Shown here one piece after another: positions 42,697 to 52,266 of a stretch of 64,000 bases of DNA (position 1 is the stretch's first letter; every line of letters starts with the position of its first letter). Source of the DNA: Methylotenera_A sp044228245 (GTDB lineage Bacteria; Pseudomonadota; Gammaproteobacteria; Burkholderiales; Methylophilaceae); contig JBGAVG010000001.1 in assembly GCA_044228245.1 (NCBI GenBank), positions 186,001 through 250,000 on the forward strand, written 5' to 3'. The notes under the pieces are model-generated. The model had not been told where the DNA came from. It saw only the letters and a program-made list of their open reading frames with translations, and ran no database searches. The translations under genes were made by a program, and so were the position numbers.

Positions 42697-43476
42697 TTAT
42701 GAAGATGCTTGTTCCTGCACATTTAACTCTGTATCGAGCTCTTTGAGCAGCCGTGCTTCCTCTTTCGTCAACGACCTTGCGGCCAATAAATCCGGGCGCT
42801 TCGCCCTTGTTAGCAACAGCGATTGTTTTAACCGCCATTCTCTAATCTTTGCATGGTTACCAGAAAGCAATACTTCTGGCACCCTCATTCCTGCCATGTT
42901 TTCTAAATTAAGCACCTCTGGCCGTGTATAGTGCGGGCAATCCAGCAATCCGTCCACAAACGAATCCTCAATCGCAGAATCCGCATCGCCCAAACTCCCT
43001 GGTAACTGCCGCACAATCGCATCTATCAGCACCATAGCAGGCAATTCACCGCCGCTTAACACATAATCCCCGATAGAGATTTCTTCATCTACCAGCGACT
43101 CCAGCAATCTCTCATCCACACCTTCGTAGCGGCTTGCCAGCAAAATCAAGCCCGGCTTCCTACTCAACTCCATCACCTTTTTGTGATTAAGCGGAATACC
43201 GCGCGGTGACAGGTGAATCACATGCGACTTGATGTTGCCTTGCTGCTCTCTGGCCGCTTTAATCGCCTTTTCCAGCGGCTCAGCCAACATCACCATGCCT
43301 GGCCCGCCGCCATACGGCCTGTCATCCACCGTTTTGTGATTATCCTGCGTAAAGTCGCGTGGATTAATCACATTCACACTATAAATCTTCTTTTCCAGCG
43401 CTCTTGCCGTGATGCCGTACCTGGTGACTGCATCAAACATTTCAGGAAACAGGCTAATGACCTGAAAATCCATCAT
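42697..43476 (-). CDS. trmD: tRNA (guanine37-N1)-methyltransferase TrmD
   Basis: About 259 residues with a SPOUT trefoil-knot fold: FPEMFDAVTRYGI at the N-terminus, the SAM loop (IGDYVLSGGELPA), and the PHYTRP motif. It methylates G37 and prevents frameshifting. The ATG at 43476 overlaps the rimM stop by one base (TGATG); the upstream TTG at 43494 is not needed. Confidence 0.95.
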   Translation of the reverse strand: MMDFQVISLFPEMFDAVTRYGITARALEKKIYSVNVINPRDFTQDNHKTVDDRPYGGGPGMVMLAEPLEKAIKAAREQQGNIKSHVIHLSPRGIPLNHKKVMELSRKPGLILLASRYEGVDERLLESLVDEEISIGDYVLSGGELPAMVLIDAIVRQLPGSLGDADSAIEDSFVDGLLDCPHYTRPEVLNLENMAGMRVPEVLLSGNHAKIREWRLKQSLLLTRAKRPDLLAARSLTKEEARLLKELDTELNVQEQASS

Positions 43477-44003
43477 CAAAATTCTGCGTCCCAATCTACC
43501 AGCATCGTTTTTGCGTCTAGATCTACGTCTAAAATCGCTTGTGCGGTAAATGGAATCAGCCGCTCTTTATCCCCATGCGCTTTATCGCTTTTCACGACGA
43601 TCACATCGTTCGCGCCCGTTTCCAGTACATCCGTTATTTTGCCAAAATCAACATTCTGCTGATTCTTGACGTCCAGTCCGATCAAATCAGACCAGTAATA
43701 TTCATTCTCTTCAGGATCCGGCAGCAATGTCCTGGGAACCGCTACCTGCTTGCCCTTGCAGGCAAATGCCGCATCTCGGTCATCCAACCCTTGCAGTTTG
43801 GCCACCAGTACATCGTTATGAATTTTGGCAGATTCCACAACGAGCTCACGCCAATTATCGTCCTTGCCAATCCACCACGTTTTATAGTCCAGCAAGCCAT
43901 CTAGCATTTCGGTATCCGGATGTATTTTAAGCCACCCTAAAACGCCATATGGGGCGAGAATCCGCCCCATAACCACCAAATCGCCGGAAGCCAGATTACT
44001 CAA
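43476..44003 (-). CDS. rimM: 16S rRNA processing protein RimM
   Basis: 175 residues: an N-terminal RimM domain (MGRILAPYGVLGW) and a C-terminal PRC-barrel (YYWSDLIGL). It helps mature the 30S head domain and binds S19. The start appears to be TTG at 44003, with an internal ATG at residue 12 as an alternative. Confidence 0.92.
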   Translation of the reverse strand: MSNLASGDLVVMGRILAPYGVLGWLKIHPDTEMLDGLLDYKTWWIGKDDNWRELVVESAKIHNDVLVAKLQGLDDRDAAFACKGKQVAVPRTLLPDPEENEYYWSDLIGLDVKNQQNVDFGKITDVLETGANDVIVVKSDKAHGDKERLIPFTAQAILDVDLDAKTMLVDWDAEF

Positions 44004-44026
44004 AAGTAAAGGCTAGAAAATAAAAC

Positions 44027-44509
44027 TTAAGCTTCTTCTGCAGGAGTTTCTGCTGGCGCTTCTTCAACCACTGCAGCAGCTTCTGCCTCAGCAGCTTTAG
44101 CTGCTTCTGTGGCTTGCGCTGCCTCAGCGGCAGCTTTGGCATCGGCTTCAGCTTTTGCAGCGTCAGCGGCTGCTTTTACTTTTGCAGCTTCTGCAGCGGC
44201 GGCTTTAGCTTTGGCAGCGTCTGCTTTAGCAGCATCTTTAGCTTTGGCGGCAATCATCGCCTCTGGGCCTTTAGCATGCGTTTTAACCAAACGCGTTACT
44301 GTGTCGGACAGTTGCGCACCATTGTTTTTCCAATGGCTCACACGTGCTTCATCAATACGCAAAGCATCTGTCGCCAGTTTTGCGGATGGGTTGTAAAACC
44401 CAACGCGCTCGATAAAGCGGCCATCACGGCGATTGCGCGAATCAGCAACTACAACGTTATAGAATGGATTCTTTTTAGAACCGCCACGGGATAAACGAAT
44501 TACGACCAT
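44027..44509 (-). CDS. rpsP: 30S ribosomal protein S16 with a long Ala/Lys/Glu-rich C-terminal tail
   Basis: 160 residues. The first 82 or so are ordinary S16 (VVIRLSRGGSKKNPFYNVV, ERVGFYNP). The remaining 78 form a tail of Ala, Lys and then Glu repeats ending EEAPAETPAEEA, likely helical and then acidic. S16 is usually 80-90 residues. No frameshift is seen, and the operon order rpsP-rimM-trmD-rplS is standard. Confidence 0.93.
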   Translation of the reverse strand: MVVIRLSRGGSKKNPFYNVVVADSRNRRDGRFIERVGFYNPSAKLATDALRIDEARVSHWKNNGAQLSDTVTRLVKTHAKGPEAMIAAKAKDAAKADAAKAKAAAAEAAKVKAAADAAKAEADAKAAAEAAQATEAAKAAEAEAAAVVEEAPAETPAEEA

Positions 44510-44608
44510 AATCTTGTTCTCTTAAAAATTAATTTTCTGCAGAAAGGCGCGGATTATACGTTATTTTTGAATGCTTTAGCAAGCAGTAAAATGATACTTT
44601 ACCGACTT

Positions 44609-45292
44609 TTACGAAGCGTAGCGCGTAGGGTCGGCAATACCCGCTTTTGCGAAGCCTTCACGGCGCAAACGGCATGAATCGCATTTGCCACAAGCACGGC
44701 CTTGCGCATCAGCTTGGTAACAGGAAACCGTCTCGCTGTAAGGCACGCCCAGCTTGGTGCCCATAGCAATGATCTGTGCCTTTGTCATGTCAATCAATGG
44801 AGCATGCACGGTGATTTTTTGGCCTTCGACCGCGCTTTTGGTGGCCAGATTCGCCATTTTTTGAAACGCTTTTACATACTCTCCGCGGCAATCTGGGTAG
44901 CCCGAGTAATCCAGCGCGTTGACGCCGATAAAAATATCTTGCGCACCCAATACCTCAGCCCATGCCAATGCCAGCGAAAGCATAATAGTGTTGCGCGCAG
45001 GCACGTAGGTCACAGGAATGCCGGTAGGGACGTCATTCTCGTCACTTTCTGGCACGTCAATCTTATTGTCCGTTAATGCCGAACCGCCAAATAAACTTAA
45101 GTCCAGCTGAGCGGTTTTGTGTGCTGCCGCGCCTAATTTCTGCGCGATATTATTGGCGGCCTGCAACTCGGCTATGTGGCGCTGATGATAATCCAGGCTC
45201 AAGCAATAGCACTCATAGCCTTGAGATTTGGCTATGGCCAGGCAGGTGGTGGAATCCAGCCCGCCTGAAAGTAAAACAACCGCCTTCTTCAT
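44609..45292 (-). CDS. queC: 7-cyano-7-deazaguanine synthase QueC
   Basis: 227 residues with the PP-loop SGGLDSTT and a zinc site of four cysteines (CYQADAQGRACGKCDSC). It makes preQ0 from 7-carboxy-7-deazaguanine in queuosine synthesis. It overlaps queE by 4 bases. Confidence 0.95.
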   Translation of the reverse strand: MKKAVVLLSGGLDSTTCLAIAKSQGYECYCLSLDYHQRHIAELQAANNIAQKLGAAAHKTAQLDLSLFGGSALTDNKIDVPESDENDVPTGIPVTYVPARNTIMLSLALAWAEVLGAQDIFIGVNALDYSGYPDCRGEYVKAFQKMANLATKSAVEGQKITVHAPLIDMTKAQIIAMGTKLGVPYSETVSCYQADAQGRACGKCDSCRLRREGFAKAGIADPTRYAS

Positions 45293-45927
45293 ACGCCTTG
45301 CTTTTCACCCCAAAGAATCTTGTGAAGCTGCAATTGTAATCTGACGGGCAATTTATCTTGCAGCACCCATCCTGCCAAGTCGGTTGGATCAAGCTCGTGA
45401 TAGCTTGGCGAGAACAACACCGGGCACTTTTCAGCGAGCTTCAGCTCGTCCAGTTTGGCTTTTGCCCAATCGTAATCAGCACGATTGCAAAGCACAAATT
45501 TAATTTCGTCTTTGGCCTGCATGTGCGCGATATTTTCCCAGCGCATATTTTTATCTTCACCGGAAGCGGGGGTCTTAACATCCAGAATCACCGAAACCCG
45601 CGCATCCACAGGGGCGATATCCATTGCCCCACCAGTTTCGAGCGATACGCTGTAGCCCTCATCACATAAGGCCTTCAGCAACACATAGCACTCCTTCTGC
45701 GCCAGCGGCTCGCCGCCCGTCACCGTGACATATTTGGTGCCGAATGTAGCCACTTTTGCCAGAATATCTGCAATTTCCATATTGCCGCCGCCGCTGAATG
45801 CGTACTCGGTATCGCAATAGGTGCAGCGCATCGGGCAGCCCGTCAGGCGCACAAACACGGTCGGCAAGCCAATGCGGCTTGTTTCACCTTGTAATGAATG
45901 AAAAATCTCGTAGATTTTTAGAGCCAT
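45289..45927 (-). CDS. queE: 7-carboxy-7-deazaguanine synthase QueE (radical SAM)
   Basis: 212 residues. The cluster motif is CPMRCTYC, followed by DTEYAF, and TGGEPLAQ is present. It performs the radical ring contraction before QueC. The ATG at 45927 (MALKIYEIFHSLQGE) matches the family start; the longer frame to 45972 would enter the terminator hairpin of cpoB. Confidence 0.93.
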   Translation of the reverse strand: MALKIYEIFHSLQGETSRIGLPTVFVRLTGCPMRCTYCDTEYAFSGGGNMEIADILAKVATFGTKYVTVTGGEPLAQKECYVLLKALCDEGYSVSLETGGAMDIAPVDARVSVILDVKTPASGEDKNMRWENIAHMQAKDEIKFVLCNRADYDWAKAKLDELKLAEKCPVLFSPSYHELDPTDLAGWVLQDKLPVRLQLQLHKILWGEKQGV

Positions 45928-45949
45928 AAATTCTGTAACAAAACGCTTG

Positions 45950-45981
45950 AAAAAAATAACGCCAACTGACAAGTTGGCGTT
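45950..45981 (-). terminator. Intrinsic terminator between cpoB and queE
   Basis: A 10-bp perfect stem (AACGCCAACT / AGTTGGCGTT, 4-nt loop) is followed by ATTTTTTT on the minus strand. It closes the tol-pal transcript. Confidence 0.87.
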
Positions 45982-46015
45982 ATTTTACCGTGAAAAATGC
46001 TTAATAATTAATATT

Positions 46016-46834
46016 TTACTTAATCGCCTCGAGTGCTTTCAAACGCTTTTTCGCGTTTGGGGTGACATCCGCGTCGGGGAACTTCTCGATCAGGCTGCGC
46101 AAGGTTTTTCTGGCATTGGTCACTTGCCCAAGCTGGATTTGGCTGTTGGCCATGTTAAACATGGCATCCGGCACTTTGGCGCTAGCCGGGTGCAAATCAA
46201 CCACTTTTTGCTGCGTGGCGATAGAGGATTTGTAGTTTTTAAGCGCAAATTGCGAATAACCCATGCCGTAGAGCGCATCTGGCGCCAGTTTGCTGCTGGG
46301 GTACTCTTTCAGAAAACTATCGAAAGCTGCGAACGCCTCTTTATGTTTTGCCGATTTGCTTAAACTATCCGCATCCGCAAAGGCTTTGACATCCTTTTCT
46401 TCTGCCGGCGGTTGCGCAGGCACATTGGCTGGCGGGGTATTTGTCGCCACAGGAACACCGCTCTCCAGCTTACGCAAGCGCGTATCGGTATCGGTATATA
46501 AATCTTTTTGGCGCTGCTGCGTGGTATCGAGCGCGTGCGAGGCCACCTCTAAATCACCTTTAAGATTGGCCACTTCCTGCTTCAAAGTCTCGATCTGGTT
46601 TGACATATCCGCCAATCCCTGGCCTTGCACCACCGCCTCAATCGCGGCGACGCGTTTTTTAAGGTCCGCAATCGCCGCCATGCTGGCATCGTGATTAGAT
46701 TGCTGTTTGGCCTCCAATTCTAGAATCTTTTTGCGTGCTTCTTTGTCATCAAACAGCGCGGCGTGCGCAGAAGTAAAAGAAGCAAGCGCAAAAAGACCCA
46801 ACCCCGCAAACACCAATTTTTTTATTGCCACCAT
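46016..46834 (-). CDS. cpoB: Cell division coordinator CpoB (YbgF), Tol-Pal system
   Basis: 272 residues: a signal peptide ending near AHA, a coiled coil (residues about 30-110), a Pro-rich linker and three C-terminal TPRs (ALYGMGYSQFALKNY). It links peptidoglycan synthesis by PBP1B to Tol-driven outer membrane constriction. The ATG at 46834 is preferred over a TTG three bases earlier. It starts 4 bases after the pal stop. Confidence 0.9.
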   Translation of the reverse strand: MVAIKKLVFAGLGLFALASFTSAHAALFDDKEARKKILELEAKQQSNHDASMAAIADLKKRVAAIEAVVQGQGLADMSNQIETLKQEVANLKGDLEVASHALDTTQQRQKDLYTDTDTRLRKLESGVPVATNTPPANVPAQPPAEEKDVKAFADADSLSKSAKHKEAFAAFDSFLKEYPSSKLAPDALYGMGYSQFALKNYKSSIATQQKVVDLHPASAKVPDAMFNMANSQIQLGQVTNARKTLRSLIEKFPDADVTPNAKKRLKALEAIK

Positions 46835-46837
46835 CAA

Positions 46838-47413
46838 TTAGTCGCCTTCGTAAACGATATCAGCACGGCGATTTTTTTGGTAGCAATCTTCATCTGCGCA
46901 ATTCACCGCAGCTTTTTCTTCGCCATAGCTGACTGTTTCGATTTGCTTATCCTGCACGCCCAGCAGATTAAGCGCTTTTTTCACTGCAACAGAACGGCGC
47001 TGGCCTAGCGACAGATTGTACTCGCGCGTGCCTCGCTCATCGGTATTGCCCTGCACCACCATTTTCGCATCAGCGTGTGCCAACAGATACTTGGCATGCG
47101 CTTCGATGATCGGGCGGTATTCGGCTTTTACAGCATCGCTATCAAAATCAAAATAGATATTGCGTTTCGAGAGAATGTTGTTTGGATCTTTAAGCGGGTT
47201 ATTACCTGCATTATTGGCATTGCTGTCAACCACCACCTCTTTTACGCCGCTGGTGTCCGCGCCGCTGTCAGAAGGCTTGGTTGCCGCTGTGGGGCTTTTA
47301 TCTTCAACGCCTGCCGGTTTATCCTTCATCGGCGTGCTTTTACAAGCCACCAAGAATACGGAAGCAATCGCAATCGCAATAAGTTTCCCGCTTAAATTCG
47401 GTAAATGTTTCAT
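46838..47413 (-). CDS. pal: Peptidoglycan-associated lipoprotein Pal
   Basis: 191 residues. The lipobox LVAC sets Cys24 as the lipid anchor. The OmpA-like domain shows IYFDFDSD and the peptidoglycan-binding NTDERGTREYNLSLGQRR. It tethers the outer membrane to the wall and to TolB. AGGAG precedes the ATG. Confidence 0.96.
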   Translation of the reverse strand: MKHLPNLSGKLIAIAIASVFLVACKSTPMKDKPAGVEDKSPTAATKPSDSGADTSGVKEVVVDSNANNAGNNPLKDPNNILSKRNIYFDFDSDAVKAEYRPIIEAHAKYLLAHADAKMVVQGNTDERGTREYNLSLGQRRSVAVKKALNLLGVQDKQIETVSYGEEKAAVNCADEDCYQKNRRADIVYEGD

Positions 47414-47492
47414 CTCTCTCTCCTTTTATTATCCCCAATAACGGGTTGATTCACACAAGTTTTAAATCTGTTCTGCTTTTCCAGCTGCCAGC

Positions 47493-48770
47493 TTAGTTGG
47501 CAAGCGGTCCCCATGCAGGCTCACGGACATCACCGCCCGACGAGTCATTTAGACGCTGACGCACTTTGCCGTCGCTCGATACAGCAGCCAATGCGCCGCG
47601 TCCGCGTACCTTGGTTGCGTATAAAATTACGCGTCCATTCGGTGCAAAGCTGGGTGATTCATCCTGCGCACCTTCGCTGAGCAATTGCACCTGGCCGCTG
47701 GCCAAATCCTGCAACGCCACTCTGAATTTGCCGCCATCGTTGCGAATATACGCTAAACTTTTGCCATCCGGCGAAAAACGTGGCGAGACATTATAACCGC
47801 CTTCAAACGTTACGCGGCTTGGACTGCCGCCATCAGCGGGCACTTTATAAATTTGCGGCTTGCCGCCGCGGTCGGAGCTGAAATAAATCCAGTTGCCATC
47901 CGGCGAGAATGCCGGCTCGGTATCAATGGCGTTGCTTTTAGTGATTTGTTTCAGGCCGCCGCCATTGCTGTCTACAGTATAAATCTGCGAGTTTGCGCCG
48001 TAGGTGAGCACAATCGCCAGCTTGCTGCCATCCGGCGACCAGGCAGGAGCACTGTTATTGCCCTTATAATTGGCCAGTATGACTCGGTTGCCGCTCGTCA
48101 GCGACTGCACAAAAACAATCGGTTTCTTCTTTTCAAATGAAACATACGCCAGTTTTGTGCCGTCAGGCGACCAACTGGGTGAAATCAAAGGTTCGTTTGA
48201 GGAAACCACGGTCTGCGGATTAAAGCCATCGGCATCCGCCACCTGCAAGGCGTAGCGCTTGCCTGTCTTGGTAATATAGGCAATGCGGCTTGCAAATATG
48301 CCGGCCTGCCCGGTTAATTTCTGGTAAATAATATCAGCGATTTTATGTGCGGTAGCACGCATTTGGCTGGGTGCAATCTGATAATCCATACCGGCCAACT
48401 GCGTCTGCTTGAGGGCGTCCATCAAATGAAATGATACTTTGAAACGGCCGCCTGCAACACTATCCACATTGCCCACAGTAACTGCCTGCGCTTGCAATGC
48501 CACCCATTCCGCATACTTAATCTGGTTGGGCGATGTTGGCAAATTAGCCATGCCGCGGGTCTCTAAGATGCGGAACAAGCCACTTCGATGTAGGTCTGCC
48601 GCGACAATCTCGCCGATGTTATCTTTGGTATTGGCGGTTCCGCCAAAAGGCACAACTGCGATGGGAATCTGCTGCGCGCCGCCGCCGCTGATTTCAATTT
48701 CCAGTGCAGCGTTTGCGATGGGTGTGCTCAAAAAAATCGCACAAAAAAATGTCCAACAAATTATTCTCAT
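47493..48770 (-). CDS. tolB: Tol-Pal system beta-propeller protein TolB
   Basis: 425 residues with a signal peptide ending near ANA, an N-terminal TolA-interacting domain, and a C-terminal propeller shown by repeated SPDG turns (for example SPSWSPDGTKLAY). It is periplasmic and binds Pal. Confidence 0.96.
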   Translation of the reverse strand: MRIICWTFFCAIFLSTPIANAALEIEISGGGAQQIPIAVVPFGGTANTKDNIGEIVAADLHRSGLFRILETRGMANLPTSPNQIKYAEWVALQAQAVTVGNVDSVAGGRFKVSFHLMDALKQTQLAGMDYQIAPSQMRATAHKIADIIYQKLTGQAGIFASRIAYITKTGKRYALQVADADGFNPQTVVSSNEPLISPSWSPDGTKLAYVSFEKKKPIVFVQSLTSGNRVILANYKGNNSAPAWSPDGSKLAIVLTYGANSQIYTVDSNGGGLKQITKSNAIDTEPAFSPDGNWIYFSSDRGGKPQIYKVPADGGSPSRVTFEGGYNVSPRFSPDGKSLAYIRNDGGKFRVALQDLASGQVQLLSEGAQDESPSFAPNGRVILYATKVRGRGALAAVSSDGKVRQRLNDSSGGDVREPAWGPLAN

Positions 48771-48882
48771 AAGCCAATTAGTATCTTATTTTCTAAAAAG
48801 TTCAGTTAAATTCTACTGCAAACATACCTTGATACCACACGATTTACATTTTAATTACAACTTTTACGCTTTGTTAACATCC

Positions 48883-48905
48883 TAAAAAGGCCTAATCATT
48901 AGGCC
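48883..48905 (-). terminator. Terminator overlapping the tolA stop codon
   Basis: GGCCTAA-TGA-TTAGGCC is followed by TTTTTAGG on the minus strand. The stem begins within the end of tolA. It suggests that tolB-pal-cpoB is partly uncoupled from tolQRA. Confidence 0.7.
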
Positions 48906-49707
48906 GGAATTTTAATTTCAAGTTTTTAAATTGCGCTTTCAGGCTGGGCTCATCAGGCAATGGTAATGGCTCAGAGGCAATAATGGCACGCTCTACGGCT
49001 TCATCGCAGGCGGAATTATCGCTTGATTTGGTGATTTTTGGACTACCCCCAATTTGTCCTGTCGGCAATACACTGATTTCAACGTGTATTTCTGGGCTAC
49101 CATCACCACACAAGGTTTTATTCACGTTAGCTTTAATTTTAGCTTGAATTTTTGCCTTATATTCACCGATCAAACTCGCATTGGCGGCGCTTGCCGCTTT
49201 CGTATCTTCAGCACCGCCTTCGTTCAGCATGTCTTCTTTTAGCTTGCGCAAGGCCTCGTCACGTTTGACTTTCTCAGCCGCTTTTTTCTCGCGCAGCTCG
49301 TCTTCGCGCGCTTCCTGTTTCAGTTTTTCTAACGCCTCTTCTTTTTTGCGTTTTTCTTCAAGCAATTTCTCTTTTTGTTCCAGTTCTTTTTTCTTTTTTT
49401 CAAGCTCGATATCCACTTTGGGCTCGTCCGGTTTTGGCTTTTCTTCTACCACCGGTTTAGGCTCCGGCTTGGGTTCTGGCTTAGGCTCTTCCTTGATTTC
49501 CGGTTTCGGCTCGGGTTTGGGTTCTACTTTAATCACAGGTTTTGCACTAGGCAATTTATCCCACAGTTCAACCTCTGTGACATTCAGCACAGGGTGCACC
49601 GCTTTCCAGTTAAACGAAATCAGCATGCCCGTCAGCAAGGCCAGATGGACAGCGACGGCATAAATGCCTGCTTTCCATGAGTCTGAATTTTCGTGCTTTC
49701 TAATCAT
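48892..49707 (-). CDS. tolA: Cell envelope integrity protein TolA
   Basis: 271 residues: one N-terminal membrane helix, a Pro-Glu-Lys repeat zone (residues about 60-95), a long charged coiled coil, and a C-terminal TonB-like domain (NKTLCGDGSPEIHVEI). It spans the periplasm to contact Pal and TolB. The helical part is shorter than in E. coli. Confidence 0.93.
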   Translation of the reverse strand: MIRKHENSDSWKAGIYAVAVHLALLTGMLISFNWKAVHPVLNVTEVELWDKLPSAKPVIKVEPKPEPKPEIKEEPKPEPKPEPKPVVEEKPKPDEPKVDIELEKKKKELEQKEKLLEEKRKKEEALEKLKQEAREDELREKKAAEKVKRDEALRKLKEDMLNEGGAEDTKAASAANASLIGEYKAKIQAKIKANVNKTLCGDGSPEIHVEISVLPTGQIGGSPKITKSSDNSACDEAVERAIIASEPLPLPDEPSLKAQFKNLKLKFRPND

Positions 49708-49728
49708 GCTTTGTGTGATTGCCTAGAC

Positions 49729-50121
49729 TTACGGAGCGGGCTTGAATAATAAGCCAACTTTGTCCACCTTAGCCTGCTTGAGCAAATCCATCACTTCGAT
49801 CACTTTGCCGTATTGGGTTTTTTCATCTGCTGCCACCACCACCGCACGCGGTGCTTTTTTCAGCTGGTTTTTAATCTCAAACAGCAGCTGATCCCGAGGC
49901 AGTTTTTTGCCCTCTATTTCAGCCATGCCGTCTTTTCTCACTGTCACTATGATTGGCGCGCCTGACTGCTTAAGCGCCTGACCAACCTTGGGCAATTCAA
50001 CCACGCCAGGATTGGTCATCGGTGCGGTTACCATAAAAATCACCAGCAGCACCAGCGTCACGTCGATATAGGGCACGACGTTAATCTGGTTCATCATGCG
50101 GCGTTTGCGGGTTCTGCTCAT
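49729..50121 (-). CDS. tolR: Biopolymer transport protein TolR
   Basis: 130 residues with one membrane helix carrying the proton-pathway Asp (NVVPYIDVTLVLL) and a periplasmic ExbD-type domain. The ATG at 50121 (MSRTRKRRMMNQINVVPYID) is chosen; the longer frame overlaps tolQ and has an untypical N-terminus. Confidence 0.94.
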   Translation of the reverse strand: MSRTRKRRMMNQINVVPYIDVTLVLLVIFMVTAPMTNPGVVELPKVGQALKQSGAPIIVTVRKDGMAEIEGKKLPRDQLLFEIKNQLKKAPRAVVVAADEKTQYGKVIEVMDLLKQAKVDKVGLLFKPAP

Positions 50122-50134
50122 CGCATAGACTCCT

Positions 50135-50809
50135 CTATGACTTGCGCTGTAGGATATTGGTAAACTCTTCCATAAAGCTCTCGTAACGCACCGAGAGCCT
50201 GTCCACACTCGAAGCAAAGCGGTTATAGGCAATCACGGCGGGAATCGCCGCAAACAAGCCGATTGCCGTTGCCACAAGCGCCTCGGCAATACCAGGCGCG
50301 ACTTGGCTCAGCGTAGCCTGTGCCACATTTGATAAGCCCCTGAATGCGTTCATAATACCCCACACCGTGCCAAACAGGCCGATATACGGGCTTACCGAGC
50401 CTACAGACGCCAAGAAGGGCAAGTGCGCATCCAGATCATCCAGCTCACGATTATAGGCTGCCCGCATGGCGCGGCGGGAGCCTTCCATCACGTCACTGAT
50501 TTCCATCTTGGCCTGTTGTTTATGCCGGATAAATTCCTTAAAACCCGCTTCAAATATGCTAGCCATGCCCTGCGGCTTGCGGCGGCCGGCGGTGACGCCC
50601 TCGTATAGCTTATTTAAGTCCCCCCCGGTCCAGAATGCATTTTCAAAGTTCTCAGACTCGGCTTCAGCGCGCTTGATTGTGGCTACTTTAATGAAGATAT
50701 ACCACCACGAAAATAGCGATGTGATGAGCAATATGAGCATCACCAGTTGCACGGGCAGGCTGGCGCCGGTGATGAGCGTGAATAAAGACATATCATTGGC
50801 TACCGTCAT
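50135..50809 (-). CDS. tolQ: Proton channel protein TolQ
   Basis: 224 residues with three membrane helices and the conserved segments LDAHLPFLASVGSVSPYIGLFGTVWGI and VATAIGLFAAIPAVIAYN. With TolR it energises TolA from the proton gradient. Confidence 0.95.
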   Translation of the reverse strand: MTVANDMSLFTLITGASLPVQLVMLILLITSLFSWWYIFIKVATIKRAEAESENFENAFWTGGDLNKLYEGVTAGRRKPQGMASIFEAGFKEFIRHKQQAKMEISDVMEGSRRAMRAAYNRELDDLDAHLPFLASVGSVSPYIGLFGTVWGIMNAFRGLSNVAQATLSQVAPGIAEALVATAIGLFAAIPAVIAYNRFASSVDRLSVRYESFMEEFTNILQRKS

Positions 50810-50811
50810 TT

Positions 50812-51216
50812 TTACTCCATTTTCAATCTGATTTGTTCAGGGATTCCCACAGGCTTAAAACTCATTGCGTCCACACAAGCCACTTTCACTTGCGCCTCGA
50901 CTAATATTTGTTGGTTGATTGTAATTTTTTGAAAAAATTCAAAACTGCCACGGCCAGTCTTGACTAAATTGCTGGTGATGGTCAATAAATCATTAAATCT
51001 GGCAGGTTTTCTAAATGCAATCTGCATGCTGTGCACCACAAAAACAATATTAAGCACATCCCTGAGATAGGTCTGCTCGAACCCCATCTGGCGCAGCCAC
51101 TCGGTACGCGCGCGTTCCATAAAGTTGAGATAATTGCTGTGATACACCACGCCGCCGGCATCGGTGTCTTCATAATAGACGCGCACCTGCCACTCGAAAT
51201 GCTTTACTGCTGCCAA
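50812..51216 (-). CDS. ybgC: Tol-Pal associated acyl-CoA thioesterase YbgC
   Basis: 134 residues of the hot-dog fold. The catalytic segment VYYEDTDAGGVVYHSNYL is diagnostic. The TTG start at 51216 overlaps the ruvB end by 13 bases and preserves the family N-terminus. It heads the tol genes as in many proteobacteria. Confidence 0.92.
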   Translation of the reverse strand: MAAVKHFEWQVRVYYEDTDAGGVVYHSNYLNFMERARTEWLRQMGFEQTYLRDVLNIVFVVHSMQIAFRKPARFNDLLTITSNLVKTGRGSFEFFQKITINQQILVEAQVKVACVDAMSFKPVGIPEQIRLKME

Positions 51217-52241
51217 AGCTCACCTGCTGCTATGTTTTTGGGTGCCTGCAGACCGAAGTGCTGATAAGCCAGGCTGGTCGCCACACGCCCGCGTGGTGTG
51301 CGCATCAGGTAGCCTTGCTGAATCAGATAGGGCTCCAGCACGTCTTCTATCGTATCGCGCTCTTCACCGATCGCCGCCGCCAGATTATCCAGACCAACAG
51401 GCCCGCCGCCGAATTTTTCCAGCACGGCTTGCAGTAATTTTCGGTCCATCACATCGAATCCCAGATTATCCACATCCAGCATTTTAAGCGCCGCATCAGC
51501 AATCTCGGAACTCACCACACCATCACTTTTGACCTGCGCATAATCACGCACGCGACGCAACAAGCGATTAGAAATGCGCGGCGTGCCACGTGAACGCTTG
51601 GCAATTTCCAGGGCGCCTGACTCGGTCATTTCCACGTCCAGCAAGCCGGCACTGCGATGCACGATGCGCCCCAGTTCTTCCGTCGTATAAAACTCCAGCC
51701 GCGACACAATACCAAAGCGGTCGCGCAGGGGGTTAGTAAGCATACCTGCACGCGTCGTGGCGCCTATCAAGGTAAATGGTGGCAAATCCAGCCTGACCGA
51801 TCTGGCGGCCGGCCCTTCCCCAATCATGATATCAAGGCGGTAATCTTCCATGGCCGGATACAGAATCTCTTCGACCACGGGTGAAAGGCGATGAATTTCA
51901 TCAATAAACAACACATCGTTGGGTTCTAAATTTGTGAGCAGAGCCGCCAGGTCGCCCGCCCGCTCCAGTACGGGCCCTGAGGTTTGGCGCAGATTCACGC
52001 CCATTTCGCGGGCAATGATATGCGCCAGCGTCGTTTTGCCTAGCCCAGGCGGGCCAAACAGAAGCACATGGTCCAGCGCCTCATTACGGCCGCGCGCGGC
52101 ACGAATAAAGATTTCCAGCTGGCTTCTGGCTTTTTCTTGCCCGACATACTCATCCAATACTTTCGGGCGCAGCGCACGCTCAAGGGCCTCTTCCTGAGGG
52201 CTTTCTGCGACGGGGGCAATGAGGCGGTCTGTTTCTATCAT
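51204..52241 (-). CDS. ruvB: Holliday junction branch migration ATPase RuvB
   Basis: 345 residues with Walker A (GPPGLGKTT), Walker B (FIDEIHRL), a sensor (GATTRAG) and a C-terminal winged helix (RTPRGRVAT). It drives branch migration with RuvA. Its usual neighbour ruvA is 6.1 kb upstream, with four accessory genes between them. Confidence 0.97.
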   Translation of the reverse strand: MIETDRLIAPVAESPQEEALERALRPKVLDEYVGQEKARSQLEIFIRAARGRNEALDHVLLFGPPGLGKTTLAHIIAREMGVNLRQTSGPVLERAGDLAALLTNLEPNDVLFIDEIHRLSPVVEEILYPAMEDYRLDIMIGEGPAARSVRLDLPPFTLIGATTRAGMLTNPLRDRFGIVSRLEFYTTEELGRIVHRSAGLLDVEMTESGALEIAKRSRGTPRISNRLLRRVRDYAQVKSDGVVSSEIADAALKMLDVDNLGFDVMDRKLLQAVLEKFGGGPVGLDNLAAAIGEERDTIEDVLEPYLIQQGYLMRTPRGRVATSLAYQHFGLQAPKNIAAGELWQQ

Positions 52242-52266
52242 GTTTTATGAAGCTATTTTAAAGCAA

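Noticed and set aside
45928..46015. preQ1 riboswitch upstream of queE
   Set aside because: The only structure seen is the cpoB terminator hairpin; no preQ1-type pseudoknot sequence is visible.
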